Shown here: positions 39,910-47,860 of the stretch, piece after piece
How the letters are laid out: each line of letters opens with the position of its first letter
Numbering within the stretch: the stretch's first letter is position 1
NCBI GenBank assembly: GCA_963720235.1
Contig: OY970389.1
Location: 3,534,001 to 3,598,000, forward strand
DNA length: 64,000 nt
Direction of reading: 5' to 3'
Source: JACMLC01 sp963720235
GTDB lineage: Bacteria > Acidobacteriota > Blastocatellia > Pyrinomonadales > Pyrinomonadaceae
The notes under the pieces: model-generated
What the model was told of the DNA's origin: nothing
The model's input: the letters and a program-made list of their open reading frames with translations, nothing else
Database searches by the model: none
Translations under genes and position numbers: made by a program

Positions 39910-40992
39910 TTATCTGGCTTTACCCAAGACAACAAGCTCAGGTTTCATGGCCTCTATAGAGACCTGCCGCGCTACTTCTTCGGCCACGTGCTTGAAGGCC
40001 AGCGATTGCGGCGAATCCGGCTGGCTGATTGTGACAGGCACGCCTTTGTCTCCGCCCTCGCGCACTTCCATTCCCAGTGGCACGGCTCCCAAAAACGGCA
40101 CGCCATATTGCTCCGCCAACTTTTCTCCGCCGCCCTCTCCGAAGATGTTGTAACGATTTCCAGTATCAGGCGCGACAAAGTAAGACATGTTCTCGACCAC
40201 ACCGAGCACAGGCACAGCCACAGTCTCAAACATGCGCAAAGCGCGGCGCACGTCCATCACTGCAACCTCCTGCGGCGTCGTCACCAGCACGGCCCCTTGC
40301 ACAGGCACAAGCTGCGCTAAGCTCAACTGCACATCGCCAGTTCCCGGCGGCATGTCCACGATTAAATAATCCAACTCGCCCCACAACACATCCGTCAGGA
40401 ACTGCTTGACGAGTCCATGCAAAATCGGCCCGCGCACAATCATAGGCTTGTCGCCCGGCTGCAAGAGAGCCATAGACATCAGGCGCACGCCGTAAGCTTC
40501 AATCGGCACAAGCTTGTTGCCTTCGACCTCCGGCTTCGCGTTGGCTGCGCCGAGCATCAAAGGCACGTTTGGCCCATAGACATCCGCGTCCATCAATCCG
40601 ACACGCGCTCCATCCAGAGCGAGTGAGACGGCTATGTTGACGGCCACAGTGGACTTGCCCACGCCGCCTTTGCCAGAAGAGACAGCGATAATATTGCGCA
40701 CGCCCTCTACGGAAATCTTCTCGCCGAACCCACGCCCCTTCGGCACTTCTGCATCCATCGTGACATTGACTTTTGTCACGCCCGGCAAGGCTCCAACCAA
40801 TTCTCTGGCCGCGCCTTCCATCTGCTCCTTGACTGGGCAGGCAGGCGTCGTGAGCACTATGCGAAACGAGACTTCGCCGCCTGCTATCTTGAGGTCGCGT
40901 ATGAAGCCGAGCGTCACAATGTCTTTGTGCAAGTCCGGGTCTTGAATCTGTCTGAGCGCGTCGAGCACGCTCTGTTCCGATATTTGTGTCAT
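39910..40992 (-). CDS. mrp: Mrp/ApbC-type Fe-S carrier P-loop ATPase
   Basis: 360 aa. Residues 1-85 form a MIP18/DUF59 domain (VLDALRQIQDPDLHKDIVTL). The ParA-like NTPase has the deviant Walker A GKGGVGKSTVAVNIA, DADVYGPNVPLMLG and DYLIVDMPPGTGDVQLSL. The usual C-terminal CxxC after ENMSYF is absent (ENMSYFVAPDTGNRYNIFG), as in some other phyla. Fe-S transfer is the family role. Upstream in the same orientation as erpA. Confidence 0.93.
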   Translation of the reverse strand: MTQISEQSVLDALRQIQDPDLHKDIVTLGFIRDLKIAGGEVSFRIVLTTPACPVKEQMEGAARELVGALPGVTKVNVTMDAEVPKGRGFGEKISVEGVRNIIAVSSGKGGVGKSTVAVNIAVSLALDGARVGLMDADVYGPNVPLMLGAANAKPEVEGNKLVPIEAYGVRLMSMALLQPGDKPMIVRGPILHGLVKQFLTDVLWGELDYLIVDMPPGTGDVQLSLAQLVPVQGAVLVTTPQEVAVMDVRRALRMFETVAVPVLGVVENMSYFVAPDTGNRYNIFGEGGGEKLAEQYGVPFLGAVPLGMEVREGGDKGVPVTISQPDSPQSLAFKHVAEEVARQVSIEAMKPELVVLGKAR

Positions 40993-41121
40993 AAGTTTTT
41001 GTCTTTAATCTTGAAAGAATCAATCAGAGGTTGGGAATAAATTAACATCAAGAGTTATGATAGGTTTCATCAACATATTCGTCAACCGGATGATTGTTTA
41101 ATCAAGGGAAAGAACGCGGGC

Positions 41122-41718
41122 GTGTCTTATTATCCCGAAAACATCAGAGAGTTTTTTTTGCGCCCGCGCAATGTGGGAGAGGTGCATGAAGCGGATGCTA
41201 TAGGGGACACTGGCTCGCTCACTTGCGGCGCAATACTTCGTTTGACGATTAAGGTTGACGCGCGCTCGCACAAAATCACGGATGCAAAATTCAAAGCGGC
41301 GGGCTGCGGCTATCTCATCGCGGCGGCCTCGGTTCTGACAGAGCTTATCGAAGGCATCACAATGGAAGAGGCTTCCGTCTTAACTTCGATTGCGGAAGAG
41401 GTCATCTGTGAACGATTGGGCCAATTTCCGCCTGAGAAAAAGCATTGCGCGACGCTGTGCCGCGATGCGCTTGGCGCAGCCATCACAGGCTATCGCACGT
41501 CGCCGCAAACAGAGTGGATTGGAGACGAAGCGCTCATCTGTACCTGCTTCGCCGTCTCCGAAAAAGCAATCGAGCAGGCTATTCAAACGGCCTCGCTGCA
41601 CACGGTCGAGCAGGTCACTAGAGCCTGCAACGCCGGGGCGGGCTGCGGCTCGTGCCATCCTTTGATTGAAGATATACTTGAAGATTACCGGAGAGAGAGA
41701 AGATTCAAACAGGGATAG
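41122..41718 (+). CDS. nifU: NifU-like Fe-S scaffold with BFD-type [2Fe-2S] domain
   Basis: 198 aa from GTG 41122. The IscU-type domain (1-125) has three cluster cysteines (SLTCGA, AAGCGY, KHCATLC). The C-terminal BFD-like domain (about 138-190) has ICTCFAV and AGAGCGSCHP for a permanent [2Fe-2S] cluster. The NFU domain of full NifU is missing. The last residues (RRERRFKQG) are encoded by the left arm of a palindromic repeat. Just upstream of the desulfurase gene, its sulfur donor. Confidence 0.92.
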   Translation: MSYYPENIREFFLRPRNVGEVHEADAIGDTGSLTCGAILRLTIKVDARSHKITDAKFKAAGCGYLIAAASVLTELIEGITMEEASVLTSIAEEVICERLGQFPPEKKHCATLCRDALGAAITGYRTSPQTEWIGDEALICTCFAVSEKAIEQAIQTASLHTVEQVTRACNAGAGCGSCHPLIEDILEDYRRERRFKQG

Positions 41719-41839
41719 ACAGGATAAACAGGATGGCAGAAAGCAAGTAACAAAATTTCAAATTCAGAATCTGAAATTTGAAATCATTAATCTGAAATTT
41801 TATTTATCCTGCTTATCCTATCCTTCCCTGTTTGAATCT
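41701..41839. repeat. Nested palindromes between nifU and nifS (family C4)
   Basis: Outer arms AGATTCAAACAGGGATAGAC and its partner ending CCTGTTTGAATCT, each with ACAGGATAAACAGGAT-like units. An inner palindrome of AAATTTCAAATTCAGA / TCTGAAATTT units lies at about 41752-41801. The outer left arm codes the NifU tail; the right arm ends 12 bp before the nifS ATG. Confidence 0.9.
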
Positions 41840-41851
41840 GCCTTTAAATTT

Positions 41852-43027
41852 ATGACTCAACAAAACATCTATCTTGATAACAACGCCACAACGCGCGTCG
41901 CGCCGGAAGTTTTTGAAGCGATGCGACCTTACCTGACGGATTTTTACGGCAATCCTTCGTCTGCGCACACGCTCGGACAGAAGATGCGCGCGGCCATCGA
42001 AAGAGCGCGCGAGCAGGTCGCAGAACTTTTGGGCGCGCGTGAGACGAGCGAGATTGTCTTTACTTCGTGCGGCTCTGAATCCGACAACTGGGCATTGCGC
42101 GGCGCGCTCGAAAAATTTCCAGAGCGGCGTCACATCATCACCACGCGCGTAGAGCATGAGGCCGTGCGTGTTTTGTGCGAGCGTCTTGAAGAGAAGGGTT
42201 ATGAAGTCACATGGCTCGATGTGGATGGCGAAGGCTTGCTCAATCTGGAAGATTTGCGCGCGGCTCTGAGGCCGGACACGGCTGTGGTCTCCGTGATGCT
42301 GGCGAACAACGAGACGGGCGTGCTGTTTCCGATTGAAAAGATAGGCAGCATCGTGCGCGAAAATTCCGATGCGCTCTTTCATGTGGATGCTGTGCAGGCG
42401 GCGGGCAAGATTCCGATTGATGTGAGCAAAATTGAGGTTGACTTGCTTGCTATCTCCGGCCACAAGCTGCACGCGCCCGCAGGCATCGGCGCGTTATATA
42501 TCAGAAGCGGCGTCAATCTCTCGCCGTTCATCATCGGCGGCAAACAGGAGGACGGAAGAAGAGCCGGAACATCCGCCGTCCCGTACATTGTCGCTCTGGG
42601 CCAGGCGTGTGAGCTATCGCAGGACGAAGAAGCGCATGAACGCGTGCGCCGTTTGCGAGACCATTTTGAAGACACAATCCTCGACACGATTCCGAATGCG
42701 CGTCTGAACGGAACAGCAGACCGCCGCAAGCGTCTGCCGAATACTGCGAACATCTCTTTTGAATACCTGGAAGGCGAGAGCATCCTCGCGCATCTGGACG
42801 AGCATGGCATTTATGTCTCGACAGGCTCGGCGTGTAATTCGGGCGCGCATCTCTCTTCTCAGACCTTGCGCGCGATGAATGTGCCGTACACTTCGGCGCA
42901 AGGCTCTATACGATTTTCGCTCGGACGTTACAATACTGATGAAGAGATTGCTTACACGCTCAATGTATTGCCTGACATCATCGGTCGCCTTGCGGAGATG
43001 TCGCCGTACGAAGAGAGAAAGCTATAG
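41852..43027 (+). CDS. nifS: Cysteine desulfurase (NifS/IscS)
   Basis: 391 aa from ATG 41852 (MTQQNIYLDNNATTRVAPEV); the upstream in-frame sequence is repeat. A PLP enzyme that takes sulfur from Cys for cluster assembly. The PLP Lys lies in AISGHKLHAPAGIGAL, and the active-site Cys in STGSACNSGAHLSS. Normal length. Forms a unit with nifU. Confidence 0.95.
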   Translation: MTQQNIYLDNNATTRVAPEVFEAMRPYLTDFYGNPSSAHTLGQKMRAAIERAREQVAELLGARETSEIVFTSCGSESDNWALRGALEKFPERRHIITTRVEHEAVRVLCERLEEKGYEVTWLDVDGEGLLNLEDLRAALRPDTAVVSVMLANNETGVLFPIEKIGSIVRENSDALFHVDAVQAAGKIPIDVSKIEVDLLAISGHKLHAPAGIGALYIRSGVNLSPFIIGGKQEDGRRAGTSAVPYIVALGQACELSQDEEAHERVRRLRDHFEDTILDTIPNARLNGTADRRKRLPNTANISFEYLEGESILAHLDEHGIYVSTGSACNSGAHLSSQTLRAMNVPYTSAQGSIRFSLGRYNTDEEIAYTLNVLPDIIGRLAEMSPYEERKL

Positions 43028-43048
43028 CTTACAGGAAAGAAGGATAGG

Positions 43049-43155
43049 TTCGCGCAAAGGCGCAAAGGCGCAAAGAAAGCTCGCAAAGAGTTGAAGCATT
43101 ATTTTTCTTGAAAGCTTTCTTCGTCTCTTCTTTGCGCCTTTGCGGGAGATTCTTT
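43049..43155. repeat. Palindromic intergenic repeat, family A
   Basis: TTCGCGCAAAGGCGCAAAGG arm, spacer with GAAAGCTCGCAAAGAGTTGA and CTTGAAAGCTTTC, and right arm TTTGCGCCTTTGCGGGAGAT. Confidence 0.9.
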
Positions 43156-43316
43156 CGTGCGAGCTTTTCACTTTTTGCCTGCTTCGTTATACAATTTCTC
43201 TTCGGAACGAAAAACCGAACCTTCCACGCTTGAGGCGTTAGCGATTTTGAGCAGTTACCAACCATTCACATCGTTCTCATCAGCATCCGAGAAGCAAAGG
43301 GGCAGAGACTAATTAC

Positions 43317-45179
43317 ATGAGCACTGTTATCGAACCGCCTGTCGAACAGGCGCCGAAAAATCTTGAAGAAGTCGAGACCGTCACCATACGCTTCGCCGGA
43401 GATTCGGGCGACGGCATGCAGTTGACAGGCACGCAATTTACAAACACTTCGGCTGTCGTCGGCAACGACATCTCAACGCTGCCGGACTTTCCAGCGGAGA
43501 TACGCGCTCCTGCCGGAAGCCTGCCGGGCGTGAGCGGCTTTCAACTTAACTTTTCCAGTCAGGACATACGCACGCCCGGCGACCAGCCGAATGTGCTTGT
43601 GGCTATGAATCCTGCCGCGTTGAAAGTCAACCTGCCTGACCTCGAAGAAGGCGGGACGCTGATTATCAACTCAGACGAGTTTACGAAAGAGAATTTGAAG
43701 AAGGCCGCTTACGAGACTAATCCATTGGAAGACGGCTCGCTCGCGGGCTATCGCGTGCACAGTCTGCCGATTACGACGCTCAATATGAACGCGCTCAAGG
43801 ATCAGGTGCAGATGTCGCGCAAGGAGATGGATCGCTGCAAAAACTTCTTCGCGCTCGGCGTGCTCTACTGGCTCTACGACCGCCCGATGGACGGGACGCT
43901 GAATTGGATTCGCACAAAATTTTCTAAGAAGCCAGAGATTGGCAAGGCCAACGAGATTGTATTGAAGACCGGATATAACTTTGCGGACACGACGGAAGTT
44001 TTCACGACGCACTACACCATCAGGAAGGCTGCGATTGCGCCGGGCAAGTATCGCAAGATAACCGGCAACGAAGCGACGGCCATAGGCTTTGTCGCTGCCT
44101 CAGAGCTTTCGGGCCGACCGCTCTTTTACGGCTCGTACCCGATTACTCCGGCGTCAGATATTTTGCACGAGCTTTCCCGTCATAAAAATTTCGGCGTCAA
44201 AACTTTTCAGGCCGAAGATGAAATCGCTGCTGTCTGCGCTGCCATCGGCGCGAGCTTTGCCGGACACATCGGTCTGACGGGAACTTCTGGTCCAGGCGTC
44301 GCGCTCAAGCAGGAAGCAATCGGTCTCGCAGTGATGACGGAACTCCCGCTCATTATCGTCAACGTGCAGCGCGGCGGGCCTTCGACTGGCTTGCCAACCA
44401 AGACGGAGCAGGCAGACCTTTTTCAGGCGGTCTGGGGACGCAACGGCGAATGCCCAGCGATTGTGCTTGCGCCCTCGACTCCCGGCGACTGTTTCCACAT
44501 GGCAGTCGAAGCCGTGCGGCTCGCTTTCAAATATATGACGCCTGTCTTTTATCTCTCGGACGGCTATCTTGCCAACGGCGCGGAGCCCTGGCGCGTGCCG
44601 CAGATGGAAGACCTGCCCGAAATCAAAATTGAATTTACGACAGACCCGCAAAACTTCATGCCCTACGGACGCGATGAAGAGACACTGGCGCGGCCCTATG
44701 CCCTGCCCGGCACGCCCGGACTTGAGCATCGCATCGGCGGCATCGAAAAGCAGCACCTGACAGGCAATGTCAACTACGACCCGGAAAACCATCACTTCAT
44801 GGTCAAGCTCCGGCAGGAAAAGGTTGACCGCGTAGCCAATGATATTCCGCCCGTCGAAATCTTCGGCGAGGAGACAGGCAAAGTGCTTGTGCTCGGCTGG
44901 GGCTCGACCTACGGCTCCATCACTTCGGCAGTCGAGAAATTACAACAGGCCGGCAAGTCTGTATCGAGCGCGCACCTGCGATATCTCAACCCGTTCCCGA
45001 AAAACTTGGGAGAAGTTTTAAGGGGCTTTGAGACGGTCATTATCCCTGAGATGAATCTGGGCCAACTCTCAACCATGATTCGCGCAAAGTATCTGGTGGA
45101 TGCCATTCCCTACTCCAAAGTCAAAGGCCGCCCGTTCCAGATACGCGAGATTGTGCAAAAGGTCGAGGAATATTTGTGA
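43317..45179 (+). CDS. korA: 2-oxoacid:ferredoxin oxidoreductase, fused gamma-alpha subunit (KorA)
   Basis: 620 aa. The gamma-like domain (about 25-200) starts VTIRFAGDSGDGMQLTGTQF. The alpha pyrimidine-binding domain (about 245-500) has GSYPITPASDILHELS, EDEIAAVCAAIGASFAG and RGGPSTGLPTKTEQADL. A transketolase-C-like region follows (VLGWGSTYGSITSAVEKL). With KorB it decarboxylates 2-oxoglutarate, or a related 2-oxoacid, to the acyl-CoA with ferredoxin as acceptor. It overlaps the next gene by GTGA; korB follows after two unrelated genes. Confidence 0.94.
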   Translation: MSTVIEPPVEQAPKNLEEVETVTIRFAGDSGDGMQLTGTQFTNTSAVVGNDISTLPDFPAEIRAPAGSLPGVSGFQLNFSSQDIRTPGDQPNVLVAMNPAALKVNLPDLEEGGTLIINSDEFTKENLKKAAYETNPLEDGSLAGYRVHSLPITTLNMNALKDQVQMSRKEMDRCKNFFALGVLYWLYDRPMDGTLNWIRTKFSKKPEIGKANEIVLKTGYNFADTTEVFTTHYTIRKAAIAPGKYRKITGNEATAIGFVAASELSGRPLFYGSYPITPASDILHELSRHKNFGVKTFQAEDEIAAVCAAIGASFAGHIGLTGTSGPGVALKQEAIGLAVMTELPLIIVNVQRGGPSTGLPTKTEQADLFQAVWGRNGECPAIVLAPSTPGDCFHMAVEAVRLAFKYMTPVFYLSDGYLANGAEPWRVPQMEDLPEIKIEFTTDPQNFMPYGRDEETLARPYALPGTPGLEHRIGGIEKQHLTGNVNYDPENHHFMVKLRQEKVDRVANDIPPVEIFGEETGKVLVLGWGSTYGSITSAVEKLQQAGKSVSSAHLRYLNPFPKNLGEVLRGFETVIIPEMNLGQLSTMIRAKYLVDAIPYSKVKGRPFQIREIVQKVEEYL

Positions 45180-45733
45180 GCACGGCAGAGACAAAACTGA
45201 TGACGGCTGACGAGCTGCTGAAGTTGCCAGATGACGGTTCCCGCTATGAACTCGTCAAAGGAGAATTGCAGCGCATGTCACCTACCGGAGATGAGCATGG
45301 CAGTATCACTATGGAGTTAGCATCTGCCCTCCATCAACATGTCAAGCGCAACAATCTCGGAAGAGTTTACGCAGCAGAGACGGGTTTTAAACTCGAAAGC
45401 AATCCAGACACAGTGCGCGCGCCGGACATTGCCTTTGTCAGTCAGGAACGCATTCAGGTAACAGGTAGAATGCAAGGCTACAGAGGCGGCGCGCCCGATC
45501 TGGCTGTCGAAGTCACGAGTCCAGGCAACACAAAGCGAGAGATGGCAGAGAAGGTCAGAGAATATTTTGCTGCGGGCGCGCGCCTTGTGTGGATAGTTAA
45601 TCCGAAAACAAAATCTATCACCGTCTATCGCTCGCTGACAGATATAGATGTCTTGACGGAGAAGGACACGCTTGAAGGCGGCGAGGTCGTGCCGGGTTTT
45701 CAAATTTCCGTGGCTGAGATTTTTGCTTTATGA
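45176..45733 (+). CDS. Uma2-family (DUF820) putative nuclease
   Basis: 185 aa. MTADELLKLPDDGSRYELVKGELQRMSPTGDEH is the standard Uma2 opening. PD-(D/E)XK-like residues appear in VRAPDIAFVSQERI and LAVEVTSPGNTKREMAEKV, and YFAAGARLVWIVNPKTKSI follows. The family is often multi-copy and of unclear role; nuclease activity is predicted from the fold only. GTGA overlap with korA and ATGA overlap with the next gene show it is expressed within the kor operon. Confidence 0.88.
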   Translation: MSTAETKLMTADELLKLPDDGSRYELVKGELQRMSPTGDEHGSITMELASALHQHVKRNNLGRVYAAETGFKLESNPDTVRAPDIAFVSQERIQVTGRMQGYRGGAPDLAVEVTSPGNTKREMAEKVREYFAAGARLVWIVNPKTKSITVYRSLTDIDVLTEKDTLEGGEVVPGFQISVAEIFAL

Positions 45734-46374
45734 GTTCTTCCGCTTCAAATCCTAATCCGCGTTCTGTGCAGGATATTTACGCGGAAGGTCTGCGCTATTT
45801 TATGGGTCAGGGAAAACTTAACAACACTCTGGCGCAGGTGGCCGCAGACTTGAAGCAGTACGGGATAGATTACATGGTTATCGGCGCGGTCGCTTTGATG
45901 GCTTATGGCTATCCGCGATTCACTGAGGACATAGACTTAGTGCTGACGCCGGAAGGCTTGGAAGCGTTTCATCAAAATCTGATTGGGCTCGGTTATGCGC
46001 CGGCATTTCAGGGAGCGCGTAAAAGGCTTCGTTCGACGCGCGACGGCGTGAGCATCGAAGTGATTGTTTCAGGCGAGTATCCGGGTGACGGCAAGCCTAA
46101 GCCTGTGAGTTTCCCCGTTCCCGCAGATGCTTCGATTGAGATTGACGGCGTGCAGATAGTCGCCCTTGAAAAGTTAATCGAACTGAAGCTTGCATCCGGC
46201 ATGACCGCGCCGGATCGCCTCAAGGATTTAGCGGATGTGCAGGAGTTGATTAAAGCGCGCGGTCTTAGCTCAGACTTTGCAGAGCAGTTGAATCCTTACG
46301 TGCGTGAACAATATTTACGTTTGCACAAAGCCGTCGAGCAGGCGAGAGAAAACAAGTCGGACGAGAGAAGTTAA
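45730..46374 (+). CDS. Nucleotidyltransferase-like protein (AbiEii/MNT-type fold)
   Basis: 214 aa. The core YMVIGAVALMAYGYPRFTEDIDLVLTPEG has the G-[GA] helix and the D-x-D of pol-beta-like nucleotidyltransferases. KLIELKLASGMTAPDRLKDLADV is typical of the AbiEii/DUF6036 group. Some relatives are antitoxin-linked toxins or tRNA/protein nucleotidyl-modifiers. It overlaps the Uma2 gene by ATGA. The two look like an inserted pair in the kor operon. Confidence 0.82.
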   Translation: MSSSASNPNPRSVQDIYAEGLRYFMGQGKLNNTLAQVAADLKQYGIDYMVIGAVALMAYGYPRFTEDIDLVLTPEGLEAFHQNLIGLGYAPAFQGARKRLRSTRDGVSIEVIVSGEYPGDGKPKPVSFPVPADASIEIDGVQIVALEKLIELKLASGMTAPDRLKDLADVQELIKARGLSSDFAEQLNPYVREQYLRLHKAVEQARENKSDERS

Positions 46375-46425
46375 AACTAGAGAACACAGACTGATGCGGC
46401 ATGATGAAAGAGGTTGAGGATAAAG

Positions 46426-47592
46426 ATGACAACTAACGATAACGGGACAAACGGAAACGGGAATGGACAGGTGAAGGATGATGCTGTTGGCAGCATCGGC
46501 GGCAATGTTTCGGGCAGTGGGCCTTCGCCCGAAAGCGAGCCGGGTTCGGTTGTGGCCGGAGAGGTCGCGCCGCCGCCTGCGAAATTGACGAAGGCCGATT
46601 TCGTTTCAGGGCAGGAAGTCAGGTGGTGTCCGGGTTGCGGCGACTATGCCATCCTGAACAATGTGCAGAAGGTCATGCCTGAGCTTGGCATCCCGCGCGA
46701 GAAGATTGTTTTTGTCTCCGGCATCGGCTGCTCTTCGCGCTTTCCTTACTACATGAACACCTACGGCTTTCACTCGATTCATGGACGCGCGCCTGCGGTT
46801 GCCACAGGCATTAAGGCTTCAAATCCAGACTTGAGCGTGTGGGTCATCACCGGCGACGGCGATGCGCTGTCCATCGGCGGCAACCATTTCATACACGCCA
46901 TCCGGCGCAATCTTGATCTCAACTACATACTCTTCAACAATCGCATCTACGGTTTGACGAAAGGACAGTACAGCCCGACTTCCGAGTTCGGCAAGAACAC
47001 CAAGTCAACGCCGATGGGCGTGATTGATTATCCTTTGAACCCGCTCTCGGTGGCGATTGCGAGCGAGGCAACATTCGTCGCGCGTTCGATTGACATAGAT
47101 GTCAAGCACCTCGGCGCGATGGTCGAAGCGGCTGCGCGGCACAAGGGCGTCTCTTTCCTTGAGGTCTATCAGAATTGCAATATCTTTAATGATAAAGCGT
47201 TCGACCACTTTGCAGACAGAACCGTGCGCTCAGACCGCGTGCTCTATCTGGAACACGGCAAGCCTATGGTCTTTGGCAAAGAGAAGGACAAAGGCATACG
47301 TATGAACGGCGCGCACCCGGAAGTCGTCAAGCTTGGAGAGAACGGCATCACGGAAGACGACCTGCTCGTGCATGACATCTATCTCACAGACCCTTCGGTC
47401 GCCTTCATGCTGGCAAGGATGGAGTACCGCGAAGGCACAGACTTTCCGCAGCCCGTCGGCATCTTCCGCGCCGTCGAGCGTGCGACTTACGAAGACTTGA
47501 TGACCGGACAGATTGACGCAGCCATCTTAAAACAGGGCGCGGGCAATCTCGAAAAGCTGATTAATAGCGGCGACACCTGGGTGGTCGAATAA
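46426..47592 (+). CDS. korB: 2-oxoacid:ferredoxin oxidoreductase, beta subunit (KorB)
   Basis: 388 aa from ATG 46426, with GAGG 8-9 nt upstream. Thiamine diphosphate-binding subunit: WCPGCGDYAILNNVQKVM, SGIGCSSRFPYYMNTYG, the ThDP motif GDGDALSIGGNH...NRIYGLTKGQ, then a C-terminal tail. The N-terminal 45 residues are Gly/Asn-rich and disordered, which is longer than usual. It forms the enzyme with KorA. Confidence 0.95.
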   Translation: MTTNDNGTNGNGNGQVKDDAVGSIGGNVSGSGPSPESEPGSVVAGEVAPPPAKLTKADFVSGQEVRWCPGCGDYAILNNVQKVMPELGIPREKIVFVSGIGCSSRFPYYMNTYGFHSIHGRAPAVATGIKASNPDLSVWVITGDGDALSIGGNHFIHAIRRNLDLNYILFNNRIYGLTKGQYSPTSEFGKNTKSTPMGVIDYPLNPLSVAIASEATFVARSIDIDVKHLGAMVEAAARHKGVSFLEVYQNCNIFNDKAFDHFADRTVRSDRVLYLEHGKPMVFGKEKDKGIRMNGAHPEVVKLGENGITEDDLLVHDIYLTDPSVAFMLARMEYREGTDFPQPVGIFRAVERATYEDLMTGQIDAAILKQGAGNLEKLINSGDTWVVE

Positions 47593-47608
47593 AAATAAAA
47601 AAGACAAG

Positions 47609-47718
47609 TTTCCCGCAAAGGCGCAAAGAAAGCTCGCAAAGAGTTGAATGGCTCTTTAACCTGAATGCTTTCTTTGCGTCTTTCCTTTGCGCCTTTGCGC
47701 CTTTGCGGGAGATTCTTT
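47609..47718. repeat. Palindromic intergenic repeat, family A
   Basis: TTTCCCGCAAAGGCGCAAAG arm and CCTTTGCGCCTTTGCGGGAG arm around GCTCGCAAAGAGTTGAATGG. It lies after korB. A TATAAT box at 47804-47809 may serve the next gene. Confidence 0.9.
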
Positions 47719-47860
47719 TTCTTCTCTCTGTTTGAAACTAACCGAACACTTAAACCTTTCATGCGCTCTTAACGTAATAGGAAGTTCTCAGCGCGTTTTG
47801 AGCTATAATTGAGAAACAAATTCCTTCCGCCTTAATCACATTTTAGGAGAGTTGATTCAT

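Noticed and set aside
41666..41851. N-terminal extension of the cysteine desulfurase
   Set aside because: The added residues are encoded by nested palindromes and the overlapping nifU end; the family starts at YLDNNATT.
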